Below, in pieces: positions 53,290 to 63,400 of a stretch of DNA of 64,000 nucleotides. Under the pieces are notes generated by a model that worked only from the letters and a program-made list of their open reading frames with translations, searched no databases and had not been told where the DNA came from. Both the position numbers and the translations under genes were made by a program. This stretch comes from an uncultured bacterium (lineage in GTDB: Bacteria; Krumholzibacteriota; Krumholzibacteriia; LZORAL124-64-63). Within the stretch, counting starts at the first letter, position 1. Every line of letters starts with the position of its first letter. The DNA lies in assembly GCA_903912525.1 (NCBI GenBank), contig CAIWHK010000065.1, positions 185,679-249,678 on the forward strand, in the 5' to 3' direction.

Positions 53290-54254
53290 TCTTCCTTTTC
53301 CGACGCGCTGGATTCCAAATGAGCCGGCGCGGTTGCGTGAAGGTCAATGCCGATGGCCTGGCAGCGATACCAGGCAAGGACATAGCCCATGAGTTCGATG
53401 AGCATCAGCCGGCTCTCGTTCCCCATGGCCCGCGCGGTCGTGTCGTTGACCGTCGAGGTGCACTGGCGCAGCGCATCCTGATGGATGCGGATGACGTCGC
53501 GCGGGCCGGCGCCGACCAGCCCCAGGCTGTCGGACATAGTCCGGAGGTCCCGCGTCGCGTGCTTCTCGCCCGGGCGGGGCTGTTGGTTGAGATGCGTGCC
53601 GAGGAGCTCGGCGTAGCGGTGCACCAGTTCCGCGAACAGATCCGGCGACGCTTCCGCCAGTTCGATGGCGCCGTACATCTGCGCCGTGACGGGGGTGTGG
53701 GAGCGGGAGAGCAGGCGCGCGAAGGCGGCCTGCTCATGTTCAAGTCGCTCGTGCTCACGCAGCGCCTCGAGTTCGCAGTGCAGCGCCCGGCGTTCGCGGG
53801 CGTAGCGCAGCGAACGGGCCAGCAGGTTCCAGACGAGTTCGGACTTCAGCAGGTAGTCCTCGGCGCCCAGGCTGAGGGCCTTGAGGCCGTCGCCGGCGTC
53901 GGTCTGGCCGGTCAGGACCACAACGGGCGTGGTGGGGTGCCGGGCGGCGATCTGGCGCAGGCTGTCCATGCCGGCGCAATCGGGCAGGGAGAGGTCCAGG
54001 AGCACGGCTTCGACCGGTTCCGTGCCCAGGTGCTGGAGTGCTGCCGTCAGCGTGGGACACCAGGTCACCGTGAATCGCGGGTCGCCTTGTTCGGCCAATA
54101 CCGAGCGCACCATGGTGGCGTCGTCGGCGTCGTGCTCGACCAGCAGGATGCGGAACTCCGCAGAGTGCGCCTGCGCATCAGCGCCCTGCCGCGAAGGCAT
54201 CGCGGCAGCGCCGGTTGGCGAACCGGGAGAGGGCCCGGTGTGAGGTCGATTCAT
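53286..54254 (-). CDS. Receiver protein with KaiA/RsbU-like helical C-terminal domain, first gene of the Kai operon
   Basis: The 322-residue protein has a ~30-residue polar leader, a receiver domain (~35-150; acidic ILLVEHDADD, phospho-Asp in VLLDLSLPD, Lys in YLLKSE), a coiled linker (~160-190) and a helical domain (~195-310) with YAELLGTHLN, LGLVGAGPRDVIRIHQDAL and YVLAWYR. That four-helix pattern resembles the KaiA C-terminal/RsbU N-terminal superfamily. This is inferred from pattern only. It sits where a KaiA function would be useful, with GTGA overlap to kaiB. ATG 54254 has AGGA upstream; the longer frame to 54437 lacks a start signal. Confidence 0.75.
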   Translation of the reverse strand: MNRPHTGPSPGSPTGAAAMPSRQGADAQAHSAEFRILLVEHDADDATMVRSVLAEQGDPRFTVTWCPTLTAALQHLGTEPVEAVLLDLSLPDCAGMDSLRQIAARHPTTPVVVLTGQTDAGDGLKALSLGAEDYLLKSELVWNLLARSLRYARERRALHCELEALREHERLEHEQAAFARLLSRSHTPVTAQMYGAIELAEASPDLFAELVHRYAELLGTHLNQQPRPGEKHATRDLRTMSDSLGLVGAGPRDVIRIHQDALRQCTSTVNDTTARAMGNESRLMLIELMGYVLAWYRCQAIGIDLHATAPAHLESSASEKEE

Positions 54255-54610
54255 CGGAAAGTCCTGAACGTCGGGTGGTTCAAGGAAACTCCATGGGGTC
54301 CAAGTGCGCTCGACTCCCCCGAATCGAGCTGTAACCCGCGGGAAACAGTAGTGAAGAAATTTCATAGCGGTCAAGATTGAATTTTGGCTAAGTTGTTGAT
54401 GATAAAGAAATTCATGTGCGGCCGCAAAAATAGACAACAGGGGGCCGATTGGGGGTGGTGGACATGGGGCGCCCCCGGGGAATCTGGTTGTGGATGATCA
54501 AAATCCCTGTGCGGATTCCTGCATGCGCCCTGGGCGCGACGGGATTCCTGCTCCCGCGCCGCGCAGTGGAACCGCTGCCGCCGGATCGATGGCCGGGGGC
54601 GCGGCAGGCG

Positions 54611-54628
54611 AGTTGCGCCGGCGCAATT
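54611..54628. repeat. Dispersed palindrome, copy 13
   Basis: AGTTGCGCCGGCGCAATT; core intact. It is 25 bases from copy 14, the closest pair in the window. Confidence 0.85.
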
Positions 54629-54635
54629 CCCCACG

Positions 54636-54653
54636 AGTTGCGCCGGCGCAATT
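54636..54653. repeat. Dispersed palindrome, copy 14
   Basis: AGTTGCGCCGGCGCAATT; identical in its outer bases to copy 13, which suggests a local duplication of a 25-base unit. Confidence 0.85.
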
Positions 54654-54675
54654 CCCGTCTTCGCGCTATCCCCGC

Positions 54676-56073
54676 CTAAGGCTTGAACAACGACTGCGCC
54701 GCGTCATAGATCGACTCCGACAGCGTCGGATGCGGATGGATCGTCCGCCGCAGATCCTCGCTCACCGCCGCCATCTCCATCGCCAGCACACCCTCGGCAA
54801 TCAACTCGCCGGCGCCCGGCCCCGCCACCGCCATCCCCAGCAGGCGGTCAGTCTCGGGATCCACGATCAGCTTCGTGATGCCGTCCTCGCGCCCGAGGGT
54901 CAGCGTGCGGCCGTTGCCGCGCCAGGGCAGCTTGGCGGTCTTGACCTTGATGCCGTCGGCCTTCGCCTGCGTTTCGGTCAGGCCGCACCACGCGATCTCC
55001 GGGTCGGTGAAGACGACAGCGGGGATGGCGCGCGGGTCGTAGACGGCCTTGCGGCCGGCGACCGACTCGGCGGCCACTTCGGCCTCGGCGTAGGCTTTGT
55101 GGGCCAGCATGGGCTCGCCGGCGATGTCGCCGATGGCGAAGATGTTCTCCTCGGCCGTGCGGCGCTGGCCGTCCACGACGACGAAGCCGCGCGCATCGCG
55201 GGTGATCTTCGTCGTCTCGAGGCCCAGGTCCTCGGTGTTGGGGCGGCGGCCGATGGAGATGAGCACCTTGTCGAAGACCTCGACCGTCTGCTCGCCCTTG
55301 TTCGACTCGAAGGTGACGTTGACGCCATCCTTGGTCTCTTCCAGCTTCGCGACCTTCGTCTCCATCCGGATGGCGGTGAACTTCGCGTCGAGGCGGCGCT
55401 TGAGCACCGAGACCAGGTCGCGGTCGCAGCCCGGCAAGAGGCCGTTGGTCATCTCGACCACCGAGACCTCGCTGCCCAGTGACGCGTACACCGAGCCCAG
55501 TTCCAGCCCGATGTAGCCGCCGCCGACCACCAGCAGCCTGGACGGCACGTCCTTCAGTTCCAGGGCGCCGGTCGAGTTGATGATGCGGTCGCTCTTGGTG
55601 ACGCCCGGCAGCATGATCGGGCGCGAGCCCGCGGCCAGGATCGCCTTCTCGAACGTCATCTCGCCGACCGTGCCGTCGTGCGTGGTGACGACCAGCGTGT
55701 GGGCGTCCTTCAGCTTCGCCGTGCCGCGCACGTAGGTCAGCTTCTTCTGCACGACCTTCTGGCCCAGGCCGCCGGTCAGCTTGCCGATGACCTCGTCCTT
55801 CCAGGCGCGCACGCGGTCGATGTCGATCTCGGGGCGCGAGAACGTGACGCCGATGGCGCTGCTCTCCTGCGTTTCGTCGACCAGCTTGGCCACGTGCAGC
55901 AGCGCCTTCGAGGGGATGCAGCCGCGGTAAAGGCAGACGCCGCCGGGGTTGACCGCCGGGTCGATGAGCGTCACGGCAAGGCCCAGTTCGGCGGCCTTGA
56001 ACGCGGCGTGGTAGCCGCCGGGGCCGGCGCCGACGACGACGAGCTGGGCGGAGGCGGGAATGGCGTCGCTCAC
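54676..56073 (-). CDS. lpdA: Dihydrolipoyl dehydrogenase (E3)
   Basis: The 465-residue flavoenzyme reoxidises lipoamide for the pyruvate dehydrogenase complex. FAD-binding GAGPGGYHAA, the redox disulfide C47-x4-C52 in GGVCLYRGCIPSK, NAD-binding GGGYIGLELG and the C-terminal HPHPTLSE motif with the catalytic His/Glu are all present. It is the last gene of aceE-aceF-lpdA, four bases after aceF. Confidence 0.95.
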   Translation of the reverse strand: MSDAIPASAQLVVVGAGPGGYHAAFKAAELGLAVTLIDPAVNPGGVCLYRGCIPSKALLHVAKLVDETQESSAIGVTFSRPEIDIDRVRAWKDEVIGKLTGGLGQKVVQKKLTYVRGTAKLKDAHTLVVTTHDGTVGEMTFEKAILAAGSRPIMLPGVTKSDRIINSTGALELKDVPSRLLVVGGGYIGLELGSVYASLGSEVSVVEMTNGLLPGCDRDLVSVLKRRLDAKFTAIRMETKVAKLEETKDGVNVTFESNKGEQTVEVFDKVLISIGRRPNTEDLGLETTKITRDARGFVVVDGQRRTAEENIFAIGDIAGEPMLAHKAYAEAEVAAESVAGRKAVYDPRAIPAVVFTDPEIAWCGLTETQAKADGIKVKTAKLPWRGNGRTLTLGREDGITKLIVDPETDRLLGMAVAGPGAGELIAEGVLAMEMAAVSEDLRRTIHPHPTLSESIYDAAQSLFKP

Positions 56074-56077
56074 GGGG

Positions 56078-57421
56078 TCATCCCTTCAGCACGAGGTTCA
56101 GCGGTTCTTCGACCGATTCGCAGATCCAGCGCAGGAAGCGGGCGCCGTCGGCGCCGTCGATTACGCGGTGGTCGTAGGTCAGCGAAAGCGGCATCAACAG
56201 GCGCGGCGTGAACTGGCCGCCGTTCCACACCGGCTCGGTCGACGACTTCGAGACGCCCAGGATGGCCACCTGCGGCGCGTAGACGATCGGCGTGAACGCC
56301 GTGCCGCCGATGCCGCCCAGGTTGCTGATCGTGAACGTGCCGCCTTCCATCTCGGCCGGGCTGATCTTGCGGTCGCGCGTGCGCTGCGCGGCGTCGTTCA
56401 GTTCAAGGGCCAGCGTCTCGAGGCCCTTGCGGTCGGCGTCGCGCAGGACCGGCACCAAAAGGCCGCTCGGCGTGTCGACCGCCACCCCGATGTGCACGTA
56501 GTCCTTCAGGACCAGTTCCTTGTGCGCCAGGTCGAGGCTGCTGTTGCAGCGCGGGAACACCCTCAGCGCCGCGGCGCAGACCTTCACCAGGAGCGTCGTC
56601 ATCGTCAGCTTGCCGCCGGCCGGGGCCGTCTCGTTGTACCGCTTCCGGTACGCTTCCAGCCGGGTGATGTCGGCGCGATCATACTGCGTGACCATCGGGA
56701 TGGTCGACCACGCATAGCCCATGGCGTCGGCCGTGATCTCCCTGACCCGGGATAGGGGCTCGGTGTGCACCGGGCCCCAGCGCGTGAAGTCGGGCAACGG
56801 GCGCTGCGCGTGCAGGCCGGGGAACTCGCCGCCGGCCACCGCGCCGCCGCCGCCGGTCAGGCGCTGCATGGCGGCGCGCACGTAGGCGCGCACGTCGTCC
56901 TCATTGATGCGCGCTGCGGGACCGGTGCCCTGCACCTGGTAGATGTCCACGCCCAGGTCGCGCGCCAAACGACGGACCGACGGTGCGGCGGGCGCCACGG
57001 CGTCACCGGTGCGCACGGTGGTCAAATCGACAGGCACGCCGGCGAACCGCGCGGGCGCGGCGGCCTCGACCGCGGGGGGCAGGGGCTGCGGCACGGGACG
57101 TGCGGGTGACGGAGCGGGTGCGACCGCGGCGGCAACCGCGGGGGCCGGCGCCGGCTTCGCAGCGGTCGCGGCAGCCGTTGCGCCCGCCTCCTCCATCCGC
57201 ATGATGACCTCGCCGATCTTCACGACCGAGCCCTCGCTGACGAGGATCTCGCTGATGACGCCCGCCGCAGGGGCCGGGATCGCCACCACCGCCTTGTCGG
57301 TCTCCATCTCCAGCAGCGTCTGGTCGGCGATGACCTTGTCGCCCACCTTCACGGTGACGCTGATCACGGTGCCCTGCTTGACGCCGTCCGAGACTTCCGG
57401 GACGCGGATTTCCTGTGCCAT
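56078..57421 (-). CDS. aceF: Dihydrolipoamide acetyltransferase (E2)
   Basis: The 447-residue E2 has one N-terminal lipoyl domain with the attachment lysine K43 (ETDKAV), an Ala/Pro-rich linker (~80-135), a peripheral-subunit-binding domain (~143-180; PSVRRLARDLGV) and the catalytic domain with the active-site His in TYDHRVIDGADG. One lipoyl domain instead of the three of E. coli. It should build the core of the complex with the homodimeric E1 upstream. It follows aceE after 22 bases. Confidence 0.95.
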   Translation of the reverse strand: MAQEIRVPEVSDGVKQGTVISVTVKVGDKVIADQTLLEMETDKAVVAIPAPAAGVISEILVSEGSVVKIGEVIMRMEEAGATAAATAAKPAPAPAVAAAVAPAPSPARPVPQPLPPAVEAAAPARFAGVPVDLTTVRTGDAVAPAAPSVRRLARDLGVDIYQVQGTGPAARINEDDVRAYVRAAMQRLTGGGGAVAGGEFPGLHAQRPLPDFTRWGPVHTEPLSRVREITADAMGYAWSTIPMVTQYDRADITRLEAYRKRYNETAPAGGKLTMTTLLVKVCAAALRVFPRCNSSLDLAHKELVLKDYVHIGVAVDTPSGLLVPVLRDADRKGLETLALELNDAAQRTRDRKISPAEMEGGTFTISNLGGIGGTAFTPIVYAPQVAILGVSKSSTEPVWNGGQFTPRLLMPLSLTYDHRVIDGADGARFLRWICESVEEPLNLVLKG

Positions 57422-57443
57422 GCCTATCCTCGTCCGACTGCAA

Positions 57444-60128
57444 TCAGTCGGTGTGCGGGTTCTTCTTGCCGGGGTCGATCCCCATATCTTTCATCGCCGC
57501 GGAGACCACCTCGGGCTTGATCGTGCCGGCGATCGCCAGCTCGTGCAGCGCCGCCAGCGCGATGTAGCGCGCGTCGACCTCGAAGAAGTCGCGCAGCTCC
57601 TTGCGGCTGTCGCTGCGGCCGAAGCCGTCGGTGCCCAGGATGTGCAGCTGGCCGGGGAACCACTTGGCGACGGTGGCCGGCAGCACCTTCATGTAGTCGC
57701 TGGCCGCCACGAACACGCCCGATTCCGGCGCCAGTTGCGCCGCCAGGTACGGCTGCTTCTCGGGCTGGCCGGGATTCAGCAGGTTCCAGCGCTCGCACTC
57801 GATGGCGTCGCGGTAGAGCTCCTTGTACGAGGTGACGCTCCAGACGTCGGCCGCCACGCCGTACTTCGTCTCGAGGATCTCGGCCGCCGCCAGCGCCTCG
57901 TTCAGGATGGCGCCCGAGCCCAGCAGGTGGGCCTTCGGCACGTCACCCTTAACATCGGAAATGCGGAAGCGGTACATGCCCTTGAGGATGCCCTCGCGCA
58001 CGCCGGGCCGCTTGGGCATGGCCGGCATGTGGTAGGTCTCGTTGGTGACCGTCAGGTAGTAGATCCAGTCCTCCTGGTGGCAGAACATCCGCGTGATGCC
58101 GTCGTGGATGATCACCGCCAGTTCGAAGGCGAAGGCCGGGTCGTAGGCCTTGATGGGCGTCGGCGTCAGCGCCAGCACGTGGCTGTGCCCGTCCTGGTGC
58201 TGCAGGCCCTCGCCCGCCAGCGTTGTGCGGCCGGCCGTGGCGCCCACGAGGAAGCCGCGCGCGCGGCTGTCGCAGGCCTGCCAGATCTGGTCGCCCACGC
58301 GCTGGAAACCGAACATCGAGTAGAAGGTGTAGAACGGGATCATGCTGACGCCGTTGTTGGCGTAGGCCGTGCCCGCGGCGATGAAGCTAGCCATCGAGCC
58401 CGCCTCGCTGAGGCCTTCCTCGAGGATCGCGCCCGTCTTCTTCTCGTTGTAGAACAGCAGGCTGCCCTTGTCGACCGGCTCGTACAGCTGGCCGGCGTGG
58501 GAGTAGATGCCCACCTGGCGGAACAGCGACTCCATGCCGAAGGTGCGCGCCTCATCGGGCACGATGGGCACGATCAGCTTCCCGAACTCGGGATCGCGCA
58601 GCATCTTCGCCAGCATGTGCACGTAGGCCATCGTCGTGGCCAGTTCGCGGTCGCCCGAGCCCTCGTAGTATTCGCTGAACAGCGCCTCGGTCTGGCAGGC
58701 GAACGGCTGCGAGTTGTTGACGCGCGACGGCAGCGAGCCGCCCAGCGCCGTGCGGCGCGACTGCAGGTAGATCATCTCGGGACTGTCGTCGGCCGGCCGG
58801 TAGAACGGGGCCTCGGCGATGTCCTCGTCGTTGATCGGGATGTTGAACCGGGTGCGGAACTCCTTGAGTTCGTCCTCGTTCAATTTCTTCTGGCTGTGCG
58901 TGATGTTCTTGCCCTCGCCGGCCTCGCCCAGGCCGTAGCCCTTGATGGTCTGCGCGAGGATCACCGTCGGCGTCTTCTTGTGATCGACGGCCGACTTGTA
59001 GGCGGCGTAGACCTTCGCCGGGTCGTGGCCGCCACGGCGCAGCTTGCGGATCTGCTCGTCCGAGTAGCCGCTCACCAAATCGAGCAGCTCGGGATACTTC
59101 CCGAAGAAGTGCTCGCGGATGGTGGCGCCGTCAGACACGTTGTAGCGCTGCATCTCGCCGTCCAGCACCTCGTCCATGCGCTGGCGCAGCAATCCCTTGC
59201 CGTCGGCCTCGAGCAGGGGATCCCAGTCGCCGCCCCAGATCACCTTGATCACGTTCCAGCCGGCGCCGCGGAAGGCCGCTTCCAGCTCCTGCATGATCTT
59301 GCCGTTGCCGCGCACCGGGCCGTCCAGCCGCTGCAGGTTGCAGTTGATGACGAAGATGAGGTTGCCCAGCTGCTCGCGCGCGGCCAGCGTGATGGCGCCC
59401 AGCGACTCGGGCTCGTCCATCTCGCCGTCGCCGAGCAGCGCCCACACCTTGCGACCGCTGGCGGCGCGCAGGCCGCGGTCGACCAGGTAGTGGTTGAAGC
59501 GCGCCTGGTAGATGGCCGACAGGGCGGTCAGGCCCATCGAGACCGTGGGAAACTCCCAGAACTCGGGCATCAGGAACGGGTGCGGGTAGCTGGACAGGCC
59601 GCCGTCCGGGTGCAGCTCGTGGCGGAAGTTGGCCAGGTCCTTCTCCGACAGCCGGCCCTCGAGGAAGGCGCGGGCGTAAAGGCCCGGCGAGGCGTGGCCC
59701 TGGAAGAAGACCTGGTCGCCCAGGAAGTCGTCGTTCCGGGCGCGCCAGAAGTGGTTGAACCCGACCTCCCAGAGCGTGGCCGCCGAGGCGTAGGTCGAGA
59801 TGTGCCCGCCGATGCCCGGCCGCTCGCGGTTGGCCCGGACCACCATCGCCATCGCGTTCCAGCGGATGATCGACTTGATGCGGCGCTCCAGCTCGCGGTT
59901 GCCGGGGTAGACCGGCTGCTGGGGCGTGGGGATCGTGTTGATATACGGCGTGTTGGCCGTGTAGGGGATGCTGACGCCGCGCTCCTGGGCGCGCGTCTGC
60001 AGCACCCTCAGCAGCTGGCGGACCCGGTCGGGGCCCTGCTCCCTCAAGACATAGTCCAGTGACTCGCGCCACTCTGTATTCTCTAGTTCCTGAAGGCGCG
60101 CGAGCGCCTCGGGATCCTGGATGGCCAT
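57444..60128 (-). CDS. aceE: Pyruvate dehydrogenase E1, homodimeric type
   Basis: The 894-residue thiamine-diphosphate enzyme decarboxylates pyruvate and acetylates lipoamide on AceF. TPP-binding GDGEMDEPES...NCNLQ, the N-terminal NTIPTPQQPVYPG segment and active-site His positions match the E. coli-type homodimeric AceE (887 residues), not the alpha2beta2 kind. It heads the aceE-aceF-lpdA operon. The 285-base gap upstream is shared with the divergent propeller gene. Confidence 0.95.
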   Translation of the reverse strand: MAIQDPEALARLQELENTEWRESLDYVLREQGPDRVRQLLRVLQTRAQERGVSIPYTANTPYINTIPTPQQPVYPGNRELERRIKSIIRWNAMAMVVRANRERPGIGGHISTYASAATLWEVGFNHFWRARNDDFLGDQVFFQGHASPGLYARAFLEGRLSEKDLANFRHELHPDGGLSSYPHPFLMPEFWEFPTVSMGLTALSAIYQARFNHYLVDRGLRAASGRKVWALLGDGEMDEPESLGAITLAAREQLGNLIFVINCNLQRLDGPVRGNGKIMQELEAAFRGAGWNVIKVIWGGDWDPLLEADGKGLLRQRMDEVLDGEMQRYNVSDGATIREHFFGKYPELLDLVSGYSDEQIRKLRRGGHDPAKVYAAYKSAVDHKKTPTVILAQTIKGYGLGEAGEGKNITHSQKKLNEDELKEFRTRFNIPINDEDIAEAPFYRPADDSPEMIYLQSRRTALGGSLPSRVNNSQPFACQTEALFSEYYEGSGDRELATTMAYVHMLAKMLRDPEFGKLIVPIVPDEARTFGMESLFRQVGIYSHAGQLYEPVDKGSLLFYNEKKTGAILEEGLSEAGSMASFIAAGTAYANNGVSMIPFYTFYSMFGFQRVGDQIWQACDSRARGFLVGATAGRTTLAGEGLQHQDGHSHVLALTPTPIKAYDPAFAFELAVIIHDGITRMFCHQEDWIYYLTVTNETYHMPAMPKRPGVREGILKGMYRFRISDVKGDVPKAHLLGSGAILNEALAAAEILETKYGVAADVWSVTSYKELYRDAIECERWNLLNPGQPEKQPYLAAQLAPESGVFVAASDYMKVLPATVAKWFPGQLHILGTDGFGRSDSRKELRDFFEVDARYIALAALHELAIAGTIKPEVVSAAMKDMGIDPGKKNPHTD

Positions 60129-60309
60129 GGGCCCCTCGCTTGTTGGCTTCCGCTATCGAGTCCTATGGGAAACTGATCGTCACATTCAACGCAAAGGATA
60201 GGGACAATTGGGGGGGCGTCAACCTGCGGGGACGTCCGGGGGGCGAAAGAGGATGTTTGACGTCATAAATTGATACCATATATCCAACGTGCGGCCGGGC
60301 GGTGACTTG

Positions 60310-60318
60310 TGGTACAAT
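60310..60318 (+). promoter_or_regulatory. Extended -10 promoter element for the propeller-protein gene
   Basis: TGG-TACAAT (extended -10), about 95 bases before ATG 60414, with no good -35. A second -10-like TATGAT is at 60325-60330. The gap 60129-60413 also holds A+T-rich sequence (60255-60285) that could serve the divergent aceE gene; no gene is in it. Confidence 0.5.
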
Positions 60319-60413
60319 GACATGTATGATCCGCGACCCGGCCCCGGGGGGTGCCGGTGGCCGTCGCCCGCGGGGGTTCGCCCTCCCGCCGACCCCGCAC
60401 TGAGGAGCTCACC

Positions 60414-63400
60414 ATGTCCCGTCTGTCCGTGGCCGCGCTTGCGGTCGTCACCCTGTTTGTCGCCTTCGGCGCCTTTATCGACGGCACCGTCCGCACCGCC
60501 CCGATCACCCCGGCGCACCAGTCCGAAGCGCGGCCGGCCAAGCGCCATGGCCTTGCCCGCCCGTCCGCGGCCGAGCGCGCGATCGAGCGCGAGAAGCAGG
60601 CCGTGTCCGGCTTCCCGGACGAGTTCGCGCGCTTCAACTACGAGCTGAAGATCCCGGCTGACCGGACCGAGCCCGAATATGCGCCGGGCTACCAGTACCG
60701 CGAGTACGCCAAGGCGCTGCCGACCGCGCACGCGGACAAGGCTGTCACCTGGGTGAGCCGCGGCCCCGGCAACGTGGCCGGCCGCGCGCGCGAGATCCTG
60801 GTCGATCCCGCCGACGCCTCGCAGGGCACATGGTACGTCGCGAGCGTGGGCGGCGGCGTGTGGAAGACCGCCGACGCGGGCGCCTCGTGGCGGCAGTTGA
60901 CGGACGAGATCCCGAACCTGGCCGTGTCGGCCCTGGTGCAGTGCCCCTCCAACCCCAACATCATGTACGCCGGCACCGGCGAGAGCTTCTACAGCGTCGA
61001 CGTCATCAACGGCAACGGCATCCTGAAGTCGACCGATCGCGGCGAGACCTGGACGCAACTGGCCGTGACGGTCAACGATGTGCGCTTCAACAACATCTCG
61101 CGCATCATCGTCTCGCCGACCGACGCGAACCTGGTGCTGGCCTCGACGACGGTGGGCCGCTACAAGGGCAGCCTCGGCGCCAGCTCGAACATCTTCCGCT
61201 CGACCGACGGCGGCGCCACGTGGACCGCGGTCTACACCGAGCCCGGCACGGGCGTGCTTGCCGACAAGCGCGTCCTGCAGATCATCGCCGACCCGACGAA
61301 CTTCAACGTGATGTATGCCGGCGTGTACGGTGACGGCATTCGCAAGTCGACGAACGCCGGCCTGACCTGGACGACGATCAACAACGGCATCGCCAACCTG
61401 ACGGGTCGTTTCGAAATCGCGGTCTCGGCCGTGAACTCCGACTACGTTTTCGCCGCGTCGCAGGGCTCCGGGCATTCCGAACTGTGGGTGTCGTGGGACG
61501 GCGGCGCCAACTGGTTCGAGACCGTTGAGATCGGCACCGAGCCGAACTGGCTGGGCTCGCAGGGCTGGTACGACAACACGATCGCCTGCGACCCGACCGA
61601 TGCCCGCGTCCTGTACGTGGGCGGGCCGGAGCTGTGGAAGATCACGCTCGACACCATCGGATCGTGGACGCGCGACACGATTCGACTGGCCAGCTACTCG
61701 TGGCCGCACCCGGACCACCATATGATCAAGACCGTGCAGATCCCGGACGGCGGCCCCAGCGAGTGGTTCCTGCTGGGCACGAGCGACGGCGGCGTCAACC
61801 GCACGACACTCGGCCCCACGGGCTTCACGATGCCGGTGACGGGCATGGTCACCACGCAGTTCTACGGCGTGGACAAGAGCCCCGGCGCCAGCGCCTACTT
61901 CGGCGGCACGCAGGACAACGGCACCTGGCAGTCCGGCGCCAACCCCGGCTCGGTGGCGGACTGGGACTTCCGCATCGGCGGCGACGGCTACGAGACCTCG
62001 TGGCACTTCGACGATCCGCTGAAGCTGATCGGCGGCTACCAGTACAACGGCCTGCAGCGCTCGATCGACGGCGGCGCGTCCTGGGCCTCTGCCACCAGCG
62101 GCCTGACCAACACCAGCAGTTCGAACGCGCCGTTCATCACGAAGATCGGCAAGAGCCAGAGGCGTCCCGACACCATCTTCGCGGTGGGCTCGACGGGCGT
62201 TTGGAAGTCGACGGACTTCGGCCAGAATTGGGCGTCCACGGCGATCGCGCCGGCCAACTGGGGTACGATCAGTTCGTTCCACAGTGTGCGCGTGTCCGAG
62301 GCCAATCCCGACGTGGTGTGGGCAGGCGCCCGCATGGACGCGACGGGCAAGATCATGGTTTCGACGAATAACGGCGCCACGTTCACCGCGACGTCGCTCT
62401 ACCCGCTGGCCACAATGGGCGGCATCTCGGGCCTGGCCACGCACCCGACAAACGCCAACACCGCCTACGCCATGTTCGGCTTCGCGCAGCGCCCCAAGAT
62501 TCTGAAGACGACCGACCTGGGCGTGACCTGGAACGACATCACCGGCTACAACGGCTCGGGCGTCAACAGCTCGAACGGGTTCCCCGACGTGGCCGTCTAC
62601 GACCTGGTGGTGTGGCCGACCAACACCAACCGCCTGTGGGCGGCGACGGAAATCGGCATCGTCGAGTCGCTGGACGGCGGCGCCACCTGGGCCCTGGCCA
62701 ACGCCAACCTGCCGGCTGTCGGCGTCTGGCGCCTGGTCACGGTCGAGGACGAGATCATTGCCGGCACGCATGGCCGCGGCGTCTGGTCGATGACCGACGC
62801 CTCGCTGGAGGCGGGCCGCACGTTCAAGCCGCTGTTCAATCACATGGTGCAGCCGCCGTCGGGCGCGATGAACCTCGAGTTCAACCTGCGCTCGGTGTAC
62901 GACTCGACCCAGGTGTGGGTGGATGGCGCCAAGGTCGCCGTGGTCGGGCCGAACACGCGCCGCCAGGTGGCGTCGGTGAACGTGCCGGTCGTGACGGCGG
63001 GCACCAAGACGGCATTCGCCCGTTCGTTCAGGGGCGGCGTTGCGTACGATTCGGTGACGCGCTCGCTGGCGGCGCTGGCCCTCGGCACGCCGGCGTTCAC
63101 CTACAGCAGCGTCCTGAACAACGCGAACGATTTCAGCACGTCGCTGTTCTCGATCCAGACGCCGGCGGGCTTCACCGATCCGGCGCTGCACACGAACCAC
63201 GACTATGCGGACAACACCAGCCCGATCGCGCTGCTGAAGACGCCGATCCGCATCGGCCACAACACGAAGCTTACCTACAAGGAGATCGCCATCGTCGAGC
63301 CGGGCGATCCCGGCGCGGTGTTCGGCGACCAGAACTTCTGGGACTACGTGGTGGTCGAGGGCAGTCGCGACGGCGTGACCTGGCTGCCGGTGGACCCGGG

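Larger units (their letters stand above)
54255..54675. other. Control region upstream of the Kai operon
   Basis: The first half, toward the Kai genes, is A+T-rich (54345-54440) and must hold the promoter, but no pair of boxes is convincing. The second half is G+C-rich and carries two palindromes (54611, 54636). No gene is supported; the pyruvate dehydrogenase genes end at 54676. Confidence 0.55.

Noticed and set aside
56943..60062. A 1039-codon open frame on the plus strand opposite aceF/aceE
   Set aside because: It is the antisense shadow of genes with clear family motifs; it is rich in Arg, Gly, Val and His and has no signal or domain.
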